Origin: Larus michahellis
Lineage: Eukaryota; Chordata; Aves; Charadriiformes; Laridae
NCBI RefSeq assembly: GCF_964199755.1
Contig: NC_133910.1
Coordinates: 3,246,501 to 3,310,500 of the forward strand
Length of the DNA stretch: 64,000 nt
Reading direction: 5' to 3'
The notes beneath the pieces are model-generated. The model did not search any database and was not told the origin of the DNA. It worked only from the letters and a program-made list of their open reading frames with translations. Positions 34,882-49,000 of this stretch are shown piece by piece (within the stretch, counting starts at the first letter, position 1; every line of letters begins with the position of its first letter). The position numbers were made by a program, and so were the translations under genes.

Positions 34882-37017
34882 ATGAGCAGTGCCGAGCCGC
34901 CGCTCGGGGCCGGGCCGCGGGCTCAGCCCGCCTGGAAGCGGGAGATCCTGGAGAGGAAGCGGGCCAAGCTAGCCGGGGCGGCCGGCGGCGAGCCGGAGCC
35001 CCCGGCGGGGGAGCGGCTGGTGGTGGCGGAGAGCCTGGGCCCGCTGCGGGAGAACCCCTTCATGCGGCTGGAGAGCGAGCGGCGGCGGCTGCGGCAGGGG
35101 TTGCCCGGGCAGGGCGCCGGGGCGGCGCGGCCGCTGCAGCAGCTGCTGGAGCTGTACAGCGCCGTGCCCGGCATCCGCACCATCCGCGCCGACAACATCC
35201 TCATCATCGAGTCCCAGCCCGATGCCGCCGCCTGCTTCGCCGAGGGGGACGCGCTGCCCGGCCGCCGCCGAGACCCGGCCGCCGCCGGCTCCGACCCGCC
35301 GCGGCGCCCCGACCCCCTGCGGGAGCTGCTGGCCCGCCGCGGGGCCGCCCTGGCCGAGATCCGCGCCGACCAGGTCGTCATCTACGAGGCGGCCGAGCCG
35401 CCGGAGCCTCCCGAGGCGGCCGAGCCGGGCACCGTCAGCCGCCTCCTGGAGAAGTTCGGGCAGCGGCCGCGGGGACGCCGACGCCGCGGCGGGGAGGCGC
35501 TGACCGGGCCCGGGCCCGGCGCCGGGCCGGCCGCTCCTCCGCAGGTGGGACCGGGCTCTCCCCTGGCCGGGTCGGCCGCTCCTCCGCCGGTGCCGGGCTC
35601 CCCCCGGGCCTCCGCACCGCCCCAGAGGGGACCCGGCTCCCCCCGGGCCTCGGCCCCGAAGGTGGGACCGGCATCTCCGCCGGCCGCCCCCCAGCCGCTG
35701 CCGGCACCCCCTCGGGCTGCCACCCCCCCGGCGGTGCCGGCCGCCCCCCAGCCTGCTGTCCTGCAGCCGGCTCCGCCCCGGCCTGTCACCCCCCAGCCCG
35801 CGGCCCCGGCTCCCCCCCGGCCCGTCACCCCCCAGCCCACGGTCCCCCCGGCGGCCCCGGCTCTTCCCCGGCCTGTAACCCCCCCGCCGGCCCCGGCTCC
35901 CCCGAGGGCTGTCACCCCCCAGCCTGCAGCCCCAGCTCCCCCCCGGGCCGCAGCCCCCCAGGCGGTGCCAGCCGCCCCCAAGGCCACAGCCCCCCAGGCC
36001 AACTGCTTTCTCCACAAGATCGGCTCCAACTCCTTCACCGTCACCCCCCGGGGGCTGCCCCCCGGCAGTCGCCTCCCAGAGCCCAGCTCCGTCCCCGCCG
36101 GCTGCCCCGTGCCGCCCAAGGGGCCGCCAGTGCCATCCGCGCCACCCGCCAGCGCTTCCCATGCCAGAGCTAACGCCAGGAGGCCAAAGCCAGAGGAGGC
36201 CGAAGTGGCCACGTCCCCCCCACCCAGTGCCAGTCTGGCCCCCAGTGCCACCGGCTCCACTCAGCCGCTCTCTGCCTCTGCTCCCCGGGCCGGGGGCTCC
36301 TTCGAAATCCACCCGGCCCCCAAGCCCGACTTGGCTGCCATCCCAGCCCACGACCTGCAGGCCCAAGCCCTGGCCAAGCTGCGCCTGAATTCACGCAATT
36401 CCTTCCTCTTTGTGCCCCGGCGGGAGGGCGGCCCGGTTCTGCCCCCCGCCCAGAGCGCCAGGCCCGGGCCACTGCTGTCCTCGGAGGAGAAGGCACCCAA
36501 GGAGCCCCCGAGGGCTTCTGCCCCGGAGCAGGAAGAGCCCGTCTCTTCCCCGCTGGCGCCTCTGGATCCCTTGGTACCTGTGACTTACATCGATGACATT
36601 GTGGAGCCGGAGAGCGGGGAACTTTCCCCCAGGGCCGGCTTGGCCATGAGGACGGGGAGCTTGGCCGAACAGCCTGGAGGAGCCAGCCCTGACCTGGAGA
36701 TGGAGTTTTCCTCTGTGCCCCTCTACAGACCACACTCTGTCTCCCATCAGAGGGGAGGCAGCACCTTCACTGTCGTGCCCAAAAGCAAGCCTGTTTCCTC
36801 GGGGCTGCAGACTCTTACTGATGCCAGCGGAAGGCCGCAGCGGGAGGAAGAGGAGGAGGAGGAGAGCAAAGGCAAAGCCGTGGAGAACGCCGATGTGCCC
36901 CAAGCGGGGGTGTCCCATAAAAAGCGCTACCCCACTGTGAACGAGATCGAAGTGATCGGGGGATACCTGTCCCTGGAGAGGTCCTGCATGAGCAAGACGG
37001 GCTCCCGCCGCAAGAAG
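34882..37017 (+). CDS. TPRN: TPRN exon 1 (712 codons)
   Basis: A single large GC-rich exon ending TGSRRKK before the donor GTAACT. It carries about 85% of the protein: the N-terminal motif, the proline repeats, SNSFTVTPRG and SRNSFLFVPR blocks, and the conserved KRYPTVNEIEVIGG segment. Confidence 0.96.
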
Positions 37018-40000
37018 GTAACTGCCTGGGGTGCCTCTGTGCTGATCAGCCGGGCTGGAAGTAGTTGGTACTACCTTTGGCTTGTCTTTCCATGAGGCAC
37101 TGGGTGGGAAGATGGGCAGCGTTTTTGTGGTCCTTTTGGGAGCCAGAGGCTTGCCCTCGGGAAGGGGGACCTGGGTGCTGGTCTGCTGAGTAGATGGGAG
37201 TGGGATATGACCTGCGATAACTGCAGGGCCTCTCCCCCAGTCACTTCTTGGAGGTATGATAACGGAAAGTAAAATATTTCGGGTATTTAGAAACTGAAGG
37301 TGAGTCGCATGGTTTGAAGGGCTGCAGACTTGCCCCCTGCTCGCTGTGTCTGGGGGGTGTTGGACACGTTGAGCTCCCCACGGTCACTGCCCGGCTTGTG
37401 ACACAGTGCAGTGGTTGGTATCTTCCCCGCATTAGTGATCTATTGATAGAGGCTCAAGAACTATGTCTCTATTAGAAAGAGATCAGCAACAACTTAACTC
37501 CCCTTGATAGGATTATACCCCCTGGCTGCTCGTTCTGGATGGGCAGCAGCGTCGCTGAAGGTGTGCAAGACATCGATTGCTCCAAGTGTCTTTGGAGGGA
37601 ATGCCAGGATTTCTCACTGCTTGGGCTCTAACTTAGATCCTTGTGAGCCTTAAATTGAGAATTAATCTTTGTATGGGGTGGTGAAAGGCATCTGGGTGTG
37701 ATAAAGACACATTCATGCTGAAAGATCGGGTTATTTTGCTGTGCCGGAGAAATAAATGTGAATTGTTGGGCTCTGAAAGCAGCACGCCGAGGTGACAAAT
37801 TTCTAAGTCTGTGACGGGACATATTTTTCCATAGCAGGAAGATTTGTTTTACGTTCCGTTACCTGAATTCGACTGAGTATTTGATGGACTGAATCCATAT
37901 GGGTGCCTGAGGCACTGAGCATTATAATTTGAGGAAATCCTTTGAATAGGGTGCATCTCATTTAGGAGGGAGGCAGCAAGTGCTGCGTCTCCTGGCTTGA
38001 CGTTAAGATTCCTTCATAAGGGCACGCAATCTGTGTTTAATTCAGTGATGACTAATGCAGGTAGCAGATCTGGGAGCATGAGCTCCATGAGATCCAGAAT
38101 AAGCAAATAAGCAGGAGTGTTTATTCTCCGACAGTGCTCCTGTAGTGTTTTCTTGTCCTCCTACAAGGAAATGCTTAATCAGACTGGAATTGTTCTCCTG
38201 TTTACGTATCTGCTGGGTTGCACTCATTCCAGCTGTTTTCTTTTCTCTGTGCAGTTTGGGGTATTCATCAGTGTGTGGTATAAATGGTGAAAATATCAAG
38301 AAGACGTGTTACAGCTATGGATAACCTTAGGATGGAGCAGAAAATACTGCTGGAGCCTTGTGGGACAGACTCTCTTAGATAAGCCCGGCTTCTGCTGCAG
38401 CCAGTGGAGCTGATTTGGCTCTGCAGGGCGGTGCTGTTGGGGCAGCAGCCTTGCTGGTAAAAGAATAAAGCCTCAAGTAAGCGCAAACAATTAAGTGGTG
38501 TGCGGTGGAAGCTGTCCTTAATCGGTACAAAGAGGAGGAAGGGAGACAAGGACAGGCCAGTGCAGGAACTGAATTGTTTAAAGGTTGGTCGAACACTGAA
38601 ACAGGAACCCAGAGAAGTGGTGGCATCTCCGTCCTTGGAGCTATTTGAAACTTGCCCAGGGAGAGCCTTGAGCAAGTGATCCGGTTGGACAGGCTCGGAG
38701 CAGGAGTGTGGGCTAGAGACCTCCAGAGGTCCTTTCCCAACCTAAAATATCATGCGATTCTTTGAAATTGGCTGGCAACTGTTTTGGCTGCTCTCTGTTG
38801 GATTTGTGTGACATTGGGCAGGTCGTGTAGCTTCTCCGCTTCTGTTCTTAACAGCTTAACAGCATTAAGAGCACTCTGCAGGCACTCTGGAGATGAAGTG
38901 TGCTAAATACTGTGCACGTCACATACAACTGTAGCAGCGTTCACTAAGAATTAACGCGCCAGGGATGTCCTGCCTGGTAGCTTGCAGACACATCTAGTTT
39001 CTGAGAAGAGAGACAGTGAAAGGCAAAAGAGGAACTGCCTGTTACACTGCAGAGCTCAGGAGGCTGAAACAAATGGGGACTCTCTGGAAAATAAGATCCA
39101 GCTTAAGGAGAAGTGGTAAAGAGACACAAGTTTCTGGGTAAAATGAAATGTGGTGATGTAGCAGGAGAAACACCAGGTTTCAGTTCCCTTCTCCTCGCTG
39201 GAGGTGGCAAGCATGGAGTGTCGTTTGACTTTGTAGCCAGTGGAAAGCCGATGGAAAGATTTCTGTTTACTCTTAACCTAGAGGATGTTTGTGGCTTTTA
39301 CTCTGGGTAATAAGGCTGAGTGTTGATGCCTGAAAAGGAAGGAGCTAGTATGAGGACACATTCCTTGGTTTCTTCCCAAGAGATCGCTGTGTGTCGCCAA
39401 GGCAACCGGCCAAAACCAAGGGTTCTGTTTTGTAGATATGTTAGGGTTTTCAGAAACTTGGTTTTGGCCTGAATTGGGCAGATGCAGACATTTCCTGTGA
39501 GCTGGAAGCTGCAGTTCTTCGGTAAAACCAATGTCCCTTTCTCTTTTGGTGGTATCAAAACCAGACCTGATGCTGGTTTCAGAGGGCAGCTACCTGGGTC
39601 TGTTGGGCTGGTTCTCTACAGGCAGACCTGCCTCCTGCCGAGCATCTTCCTTTCCAAACCTTGCCTTGGATTTGCTGAAAGGTTTTTAAATATGCTCCAG
39701 GCTCAAGAAGGTGTTTTTTAGTGAAACTTCCATGACTTGGAAAACTTCATCCGCTCACTGGTGCCCAGCAGGAATCTGGGCGAGATAAACAGCAGGTCTG
39801 GCACAGCCTGGAAATGCTGGGGCTCGGCGGGTGGCTGTGCTTACGGTCAGGGCAAATGATTTGTTTGGAGGGAGAGAGGCGGCCCTGGCAGTTACACTGA
39901 TTGTTCTGCGAGATGCAAATTGTGTTTTTCTTCAAATGCAGAAATTCAGCCTCCCTTTTCCGTCCCCTTGTCTGGCCACTGATTGCCTGACTGTGGTGGA

Positions 40001-43000
40001 GATGCCAGCAAAGTGGAGCTGACTCTGTCCACATCCTCTGTGGCTTTTTGGACTGGGAGGGTGGCTCGTGGAAGGGGGTTCCAGCGCTGCCGTGGTCTGC
40101 GTGGAGGGAGCTCCAGCCCCCTGCTCTCAGCTGTGCATCTGGACTTTGCCGTGGCCTGCTGGTGTTCAAGGCCTTTCAGGAAAAACAGCTTTATTGCTCC
40201 TTCCAGACAGTTCAAATATGTGAAGCAGCTGTTTGTCTGGGGGTTGGAGCTGGATATTGAGCTGATGAGGGAGAGAGAGAAATGCTGTTCCTGTGTGGGA
40301 ATGAAAAAATGGTTTCCTAACTCTTACGCCATTGGAGCTGCTGCGGTGGGACAGTCGTTGTTCATGTGAAGGTGAACATGGGGGGACACAGGCAAAATCT
40401 GTGGTGGGAGGGTTATTGTTCACCCAGGGCTGTGAAGGTGAACGTGGGGCTGTGTATGATGGGACACGGGCAAGACCTGCAGGTGGAGGGGAGAGCCCCA
40501 GCCATGCCTGTCCCAGGGACCGAGCTGCCTGTGCGGGCAGGGAGTTTGAGCTCTTGTCCTCCTACAGGTGTTAAGATGCCCTTCAGGAGTGTTCATCCAC
40601 TCTGCGGCTGTTTGGAGGCCTCTCCAAGCGGTATCAGGGTTAGTTCAGATAAGGCAGTGGGGGTGTGACTGCAGTTTGAAAACTCGGTGAGCTGGGAGAG
40701 GCTGGCTGGGCTCTGGTGGCGAGGACAGGATACGTGCGCGGGGGTGCAAGGAGACCTACTGACCTTCATTCTCAGCAGGGAGTGGGGGAGAGGATGCAGA
40801 GCGCTGTTGGTGACCTCTGTTCAGTGCTCGTCTCCGTACTCTGTTATTACAGAAGTTGTAAAGACACCGCAGCCTGATAACAGCCCCAGGAGGAAGGGAA
40901 GGCTTTGCTGCGGGTTGTGGATCTTTGGGATCTCAGAGGATAAAATCTAGCTCGGCTGAGCTGACAAGAACCAATCTTAGTTTGATTACCTGCCAGAATA
41001 ATGTACAATAAAGTTGTCAGCAAGATAGAAATCTAGGTTTCTGTAAAACATGTGACGGGCATGTTGGAGCGAGTGACGGGAAAGGGCTGCAGAGCGCCCA
41101 GCCAGCTGGGATCCTGAGAAGCTGTTGTCATTCTTCAGGCTTCATGTTCTCACCTTGTTGGAGGCTGGACACTGTCAGGAATGTCCTGCGTGTACAGAAC
41201 TTGCCCCTATTCTGCTCCTTCCTTATGTCTTGTCACTCCTGAAGTTTATCCCAAGTCACAGTATGTTTGTCCCCTCCAGGACCTGGCACCTCCTGGGGAT
41301 CCTACGGGAAAGGTGACTTCTGGCCAGGCCACCTGAAGTCCTGTAAATAACAGGACTTGAGACCCAGCAGACATCAGGTTGTTGATGGTTTTAAAGCTTT
41401 TTGCTTGCCACAGTTGGCAGTTTGAGTGCTGGAAGGTGAGCTGCAGCCTTGAGTGAACAGGGCTTGCAAGAGCAAGGTTGGTGGGATCCAAACAGTTGGA
41501 GTCTAATGCTCTCCTGCTTCTTTGCAAAATTGTCTTCAAAGGTGTTCAGCTTCAGCTGAACTTCAAAAAGTTCCAGCTTACATGGACTTTAGCATGGTCC
41601 ACTTTCTGACGTTTTGAGCTGCGTAGTGCCTGAATACGGCTTCCAAACGCCCACTTAAATGTCTGATAAAAAAATTACTCTAACCATCCCTCAGCTTTTC
41701 GTCGTGGGCAGTATTGGGCAGCAGTTTTGTTGGTCTGACCTGCTGCGCTTCTTGCTCTGTGGCTTTCCAGCTGTTTGGTACTGCTGGAGATGGTCTCCTG
41801 TGAGAACCAGGTGTAGGCTCGCGATGTTGGTAGGGATGAACACTTCCAACTGTTGCCCGGACCTGTTTGGAGCAAGTCCGCACAATGTGGAATCTAAATA
41901 CCAGTGACTGCGTGAAGTACTTTTTTTGCCATGTGTAACACAAGTAAATTAACCATAACACCAGTAAATTAACCTGGTGGTAGAAGCAAAAATCTTTCTG
42001 CAAAAATTACTTAGATTCCCTCATCTCTGTGTTTTGGAGGGGTCAGGACAAAGATTGGTGTTATTTAGCTGGGAGAGCTCGCGTGTTCCTGTTGTATCTT
42101 CTGTCTCGTGGCTGAGCTCTGCTGAGGCAAATACATCTGACACCTTTAAGGAGGGGCTGTCGTACGTATCTGACATGGATGTATTGAATTTTTGGTAGAT
42201 GAAGTCAGCAGTGACAAGTCCCACTCAGAAAAATACATGTCTTACATGATCAGGCGCGGTCCCTCCCCTGCGGGGGTGATTTCCACTCGCTGTCAGATGT
42301 CAGCAGGCTGTTTCACCCAGACGGTGCAACTTCCCTGCCCTTTTCTGATTCTGCTGATTCCTAGCCTATGACGTTGATGGCTTAAGACTCTAGAAATCAG
42401 TATCTTGTTGCGGTTATAGTTTTTAAACCACCTCACAAGCTGGACCTGGGGCTATTGGTGGGGAAGTAGGTTGGGTTTTGTTGCCCCGCTGCCTGCCAAC
42501 TCCTTGAAGTTGTTGTACTACACCCCTGGCAGAGCAGATGAGTCATATTTATCTCATCTCCGGAGTGGGAAATTCTCTGCGACTGAGGTTCTCCGTGGCC
42601 ATGCCACTCCCATGCTTCGCCTCGTGCCACAGCGACAGCCTAAGCTGCTCCCAAATTCCCCCCGGCTCTCTTCCTCCCGTCCCCTGCTTGCAGGCCCCGC
42701 TGTCGCAGCGCGGGGAAGGGGACGGGGAAGGAGCCGGGAGAGCTAAAATAGAAACTCTTACGCAAATCGGAGAGGAGCCTGCCTTTGAAGCTGGTTAGGA
42801 CATGCCCAGGGCTCAGCCTGCCCCAGAGCTTGCGAGGAGATTTGGAGTGCTTTGTGCTCTGAATTCCGATCATGCGGATTACAGTTAATGTTATCTTAAT
42901 CGGTTTCCTTAATCTGTGGACCAGATTGGAGATGGTTTATAATTTCCCTCCATCTCAAGTATTCCGTTTGTCCTGGGTTTGGGTTTTCCTTCCCCCTCTG

Positions 43001-46000
43001 CTTTTTCCAGTACATGCTCACGGTGTTCCTGAGAAGAGCTGGGGAAGCACACGCTCTGTCTGGCTAGGGCAAAGTCCTGCTTGTCTGTGTTACATGTGGG
43101 AAACAGCAGGAAAAATTAAAGTTTTTAGTCTCCAGGTTCAGTGGCAGTAAAGGAAATCTCAGTCAGAGCTGCTGCAGCTCTGGGGCTGTGCTCACTCCTC
43201 CCCTGAGTGAAACCTGGGCAATTTAAAAATCTATTTATAAACCCAGATTCTTCCGAGCGACTGCAGGGGGCCGGGGGTGTGCCATGAAGCTGTAACGATA
43301 TCGCTGTGTGGGCAGTTTGTGTAGGAAGAGTCACGTGAAGCGTCTGTATCGCACAGAGAAACTTCACAAACATCCTGGGAAAATCTGGACTGACGGAACT
43401 TGGTGCTGATGTTTTCTGAGAAGTGCCCTTCAGATGATCTTGGGGACTTGGCAGGACGGAGCCGCTGTTTCCTAGGCATTTGACGGACTAATAAGCTGAG
43501 GAAAAGATCTCGGACACTACGAGAGCAAAACACTTGCCTGCTTAGGGAAATGGTATAGCTTGCGGCTAGTGAAAATGCAGGTCTGAGGGCATATCCGTAA
43601 GCCCCGTGGTGAACCTGCTGGGCTGCATCACTTCTCTTTGGAGAAGTGTCTTTTGCATATTAGTAGTACAGAAAAAGGGCCCGAGAGACACAAAGTCTGT
43701 CATGCAGCTAATACTCTTCATGTCACTGACGCCTTTTGCTGCTGAAGTCTAGAATGAGCTCTTTGCCAGGGTAGGGAGTAATTCTGACCCCAGGCTCCCC
43801 ACGTTTCCTGGGAAATGATGCCCCATCTGTCCCATTCCGGCTGGAGACGGTTCGCTTGCACCAAACCGTGGTATTTGTTTGGAATGCTCTGGTCACTCTT
43901 GGTTACGCAGAAATGTGTGTGCATGGCGTCTCCCAGCACTGTGCTGCATCGCAGCCACAAACTGTGGGCTTGGAGTAGGCTTTAAAGCAGAATCCTCTGC
44001 TGTTTGGGAGTTTTCTGTGTTGTTTATGAAGATACCAAGTCTTGGCACTAATTGTATCTTGTTTATGCCTGCTCTCTTTGTGTATTCAGATGAGATCTGT
44101 TCCAGATATGTAAGGAGATTTGTCCAATTTTTATGGGCCAACTAAATAATATTTGAATTGCTTGTTAAGCTGTGGAAGGCTCTGGCTCCTCTGCCCGCAG
44201 ATGTGCGGCGGAACGAAGGGCTCCTTGGGTGAATGGCTGCTTTGTACCCTCTCAGACTGGGGCTCCGACTGCCCCGCTGTTGTTTGGGCGCTGGAATCTC
44301 TTCTTGGCTGACACAGTCAAGGGAAGAGTTAACAAAGCTGCCTGCCCTTCCGTGCTCTCCGGGACCGTCCCTACCCTGTCACTTCTCATCAGGAATTTGA
44401 AACTTCCCCGTGTCTTGTACAAGGAGTTTAATATTTCGAATCTCCATGCATTGCTCCTGTCTACCATGTGCTTCAGCATATTGATTACACAGAGCTGGCT
44501 TTGTGGGTTGCCTTGTAAATGGAGACTTTCTTGTTTTGCCTTGTGGTTTGGGAGCTGGGATGCGGTCCTGGAGGCAACCTCTCCTCTCCCAGCAGCACAG
44601 TGCTTCCTTGACATGCTACTGCTGTAAATCTTGGCTGCTGCTAGCTCTCTAGTCTGAAACTAGCTCCGTGATGCAGTTAATCCTTGAGCAAAACTCAGTT
44701 TTACTCTTAGGAAACAGTTGAAAAAGCACGATCAAATGAGCCTATGGGGGAGCAGCCAACTCCTGTGCCCCAAAACTCTTCTTTTTGTACAGAATGATGG
44801 AAAAGTACATTTCTGAAGTGCCATCTGCGGTTTTCTGGGCATACTTAGGCTGCTTCAGCCATAGTAGTACAGGGTTAATCTGATAGAGGAACCAAACTTC
44901 AAGTGCCTCCCATTCCTCTGGGTATCTGTCAGGGAAAAACCCTTTCTTCCTGTGTCAAGGAAAGGCTTTAGAGGTACAAAAGCTCCTTATCTTCTCCTGA
45001 ATGACAGCAAATGCCGTGGTCATATGCTGGTGCTACTGAAACTCCGGGGGTACTACTCCAGGCTGCCGCACACAGAGATTGTGCCTGAAGTTATTCGACC
45101 ATTTGGGCTGAGGCATGACCATGTATCTACAGGCATGTAGATAAGCCCATTCCTATCTCCTGTGAAATGGCTCATTTCCCCAAAAATCCTTTATCCAAGA
45201 GTTTCAGAGAGAAGATTGTATCACAGGGGAGTTGTCTTGATCATTGACTGCAGGTTGTAATGAAAAAAAATGAAGGTCCCTGCAGAGGTATGCAGTTTAT
45301 GAACTGCTCTTCCACCTCCTTCTGCTAATCCTGCTGATCTGTGAGAACGGTCAGGCTGGGTCAGATGGAAAGACCAGGGTAAACCCTTTGGGGATCTCTG
45401 TCCACCATAAAACATCTGCTTCTACCCTCTGTTTCCAGTCTCACAAGCAGTTCTTTGTGCAGGGACTTTCCCCTCTCGGCCCGTGGCAGCGTGGAGCTGG
45501 GAGGTTGTTCGTGTTAGACCCTCCTCTTCGCACGGGTCCTGAGCTCTGCTGGGCAGAGCCTCCGCCAACCTACCGAATGGGCGTTGGTGCTCCAGGAGCT
45601 TTCCTGCCCAGCCTGGGGGGGCTCTTTCACGCAAACCTCTATGAGATGCTCTATATCCACAGGCTTCCCGATGCACTCCCAGCTGTCTGCTGCTGCAGTT
45701 TTCAGGTAGCTGGTGTGATTTCATGTACTTTTGTCTCATTGACCAAATCTCTGGACAACCAGTGCAGCAACAAACGTAGCAAAGCTCAACGTAAGACTGC
45801 ACGGAAGCGCGAGGTGATTTTTCTTCAAACCACTGATTTTTGTCCGTGCTCGTTCCGTCAGAGACTTCAATCATTCATTCTTTTGTATTCATGCTGAGTT
45901 GTTGGCCGCCCTTCCTGCAGATGCCAGCCGAAACCCTCCTGCCGCTGTTGCTGAGAGAGGAGGCGGCGTTTGGCTGCCCAGGTGTGACAAGCTGTTAAAC

Positions 46001-49000
46001 CAGCTGCTTGAAATCACACCCGGCAGCACATCGGCAGCCCATGCGTGTCCTCGGGAGTCAGCGCAGTCACTAATTTTGTCACTTCAGGATTACATTGCTT
46101 GGGGAGAGAAGATGATTAGAGGAAAATGAGAACCTGAAAAGAGCAAATCTTGCTCCCTGGTGCTGCTCAGCTGCGTGGATCTTGTGAAGTAATTGGGTAG
46201 CACAACCGCGTTATGGGGGATCAGTATGCTGACTCTGACTCTTCTTGCTGGTATACAGTTAAAGGGTGATTTTTTTTTCCCTCTTTTTTCTTTTAATGCC
46301 CAGAACAACTTTTTTTCCTTAATGTTATAAGGTGAGAATTTGGATTGCTAAAGACATTCCTGTTTAAAAGGTGTAAAACGCCCTACATTATCACTTTGGC
46401 TTTGCCACACCTGCCAAGAAGCAAATGTGATAATGGGTGAAGGGAAAAGCCGCACTAAAGAGATGGCTTCTGGAGTCGAGGATGCAGATTAACCCCATGA
46501 TTTGCTCCTGAGACTTATGGTGATATCCCTGGTTTGTGAAAAGCCATCGGGTGTTTGCTCTTTCATTAACTGCGGAGTCTTGCAGACTTTCCCACCTCGG
46601 CTTTTGGAGGCGAGGTGTCTGCTGACTTTTGTGTTGCAGGTTGGTTTCCGTAAACTGGTTATTTTTATTTCTAATATGTCTCTGTACATCTTTCATTGTT
46701 GGTCTGGATGCAGACTGGGTCCTGACAGCCTGCATCTCCTGGAACGAGCTTGACTTTTTTTCTTTTCTAAGTGAGCCCTCTATGACTACTCAGATTTATG
46801 CTTATTGGGCAATGTTTACCCTGGCTTCTCTTTCCTGGGTACTCTATTACTCATTACCGTTCAAATCCTAGCAAATAATAAATTATTTTTGTTATGGCAA
46901 CAAAAATCTGGTGGCTGAATAGCACAATATTCCCCTAAAAGCCTTCCTTATTCTTCCCAGTGTGGCTCTGATTGCTGGGCAGAGCATTAATATACAGAGA
47001 TGTGGGCTTTGGTTGGACCCCGGTTTTGTGACGTTGTTCTGGGTGAAGCAGTCAGCTGAGCAAATAGTGACAAACCCCTGCAAATACCCACAGCTAAAGG
47101 GTGCGAATTTTTTTCCTTTCCACAGCTGGCAGCTGCTGCTGAGGCAGAAACAGGGGAAACCGCTGCTGAGACACGATGAGCAGAGGCCTCTGGCTGGGCT
47201 CTAGCAGGCTCGGCTCTTCCGGGGTACGGTTTTCTTCTATAGAAAATGACCCCTGTTGCCTCTTGTGTTTCCATAAAAGTCTGTGTGGTCTGGCAGGGTG
47301 TGCTGGCTGCGCAAACCTGTTGTCTGAGCTTACTGAACTCTTCATTTTTCTTTTTAGAGGTTCCTGGGACTGAGTCTCCCTGTGTTCCCCGCGCACGGTG
47401 CTCGGTTCTGCTCCCTAGCTGCTCAGAGGCTTTCTTATGGCAGCGGTGTTGACCCATGTGTCCCCTGGTTTTGCCTGACCACGTTACCCTCCGTCTTCTG
47501 TTGGATCAAGCAGATCTTTGTGCTTCCCCTGAAACCACCTGGTGCTTGAGGAGGGGAGCTCGCGGAGGGGGGAGCCCAGGGTGGGTTGATGGCTCTGGGT
47601 TTTGGGGCTGCTTTCGGGGCTCTGCGTGGGCAGGGCTGGCTGAGTGCCAGGGGTGCAAGCGTGGGGAAGGCGGCCACTCGTGCAGAGCCCCTTCTCCGGA
47701 GTCCAACCCTGCGCTGGCACCTGGTTGTTCCTCCGGTGTTTGCTTTGCCTAGGTGCGTCCGGGCGCTTTATTGCAGGGCGGCCACAGGGCTCTTCCTGCT
47801 TCTTGGTAGCAGCACGGTGGGTGCAGGGGGGTGAGATGATACCGTAGAGCAAGCCAGCATGGTTTTTGGGGAGGGGGCTTGTGCCAAGGTGCCCTCACGC
47901 CAGACTGCCTGGTGTCAGCCTTCGCGTAGGCTGCGCTGGCCCAACAGGAGCGGTTGCTGAAACAGCAAATTGTCTTGTTAGGAGCTCTCAGGAGCTCTCC
48001 CTGAGGCTGGGGCCCTGGGTGCGTGGGGCTGGCTACGCGGTGGTTAATGATTGTTCTTTTTGAATATTTCCAGTGTTGCCTCCTGCAGCGTTGCGGTCTC
48101 TCTACAGTAAGTACCGAGAAGCCCTGGTGGCAGAGCGTTGTGCAGGACACCAAGCCCGGCTCTGGGCGGCGAGCGTGGCCCCAGTGGAACTGGCTGTGGG
48201 CGACTGGGAGCTGCTCCAGCTCAGGGGTTAGGCTGGGCTCTTGGCGAGTTGCCTCTGGGCACCGCATGGGGGGCGTCTCCTGCTCGTTTCTGCTGCTTTC
48301 TACTCTTTGGTTTTACTCCCTGGTGAGGCTGTTTGCTCCTCCTGCGCTACACACAGCTCTGGTCCAAATTGGACTAAAAGTCATTTTTCTTAGAGACTTC
48401 CCCCTGTTAGTAGAAAACCAGGAAAGCTTAGGATTTAAGTGTGGCAGATGGAACTAAAAACAAGGCACGTGTCTCCTGTCCCCTTTATTTTCCATGTTTG
48501 GCCAAGAACTTCTTGGCCAGCGCTGGTGAGCAGCCTGTGTGCAGTGGCTGGTTCTGGGATAGCTTCTGAGCTCCCAGGAGCCCTGGGCACCTCCACCCTC
48601 GTGGCCTTCGTGCCTGGCAGCGTGGCTCGTCCCCGCAGTACAGACGCCACATTGTGAGCGGTCGCTGCCTGGCTCGGATCAGGGAGCATCTAGGTCAGCA
48701 GCAGGGGCGAGAAATTCAGGGAACAGCAACTGGGATGCTCTGATCTTCAGGGACTTTTTATTCCAGTACCTTTCCTCTGAAATATAATCATTCCTTTCCC
48801 CGTGTGTCATCTGGAGAAGGTCAGAGTGGCGCTGGCCAGGGCTGGGGCAGGGAATGGGGAAAGGCAGCTGGTTCCCACTCTGCTATTTCCATCCATTTCT
48901 CCTGGGAGCATGGGGAAGGGAGAGCCAGCCAGTGTCTGAGGTACGTCCTGGACTCGGGCAGAGTAGCCCACAGCTCCATCGTGCGTATTTGCAGCGCAGA

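Noticed and set aside
34320-36173. A 617-codon + strand frame overlapping TPRN exon 1 in another frame
   Set aside because: It is low-complexity Arg/Ala/Gly/Pro sequence produced by very high GC content. It has no homology, and the TPRN frame is clearly the conserved one.
34969-36366. Long minus-strand open frame (465 codons) antisense to TPRN exon 1
   Set aside because: Gly/Arg-rich mirror of the proline repeats. Open frames on several strands are expected when stop codons are suppressed by GC bias. No splice or promoter evidence.
45388-45897. 169-codon + strand frame in TPRN intron 1
   Set aside because: No family resemblance, no acceptor or donor matching its limits, and it overlaps an equally long minus-strand frame.
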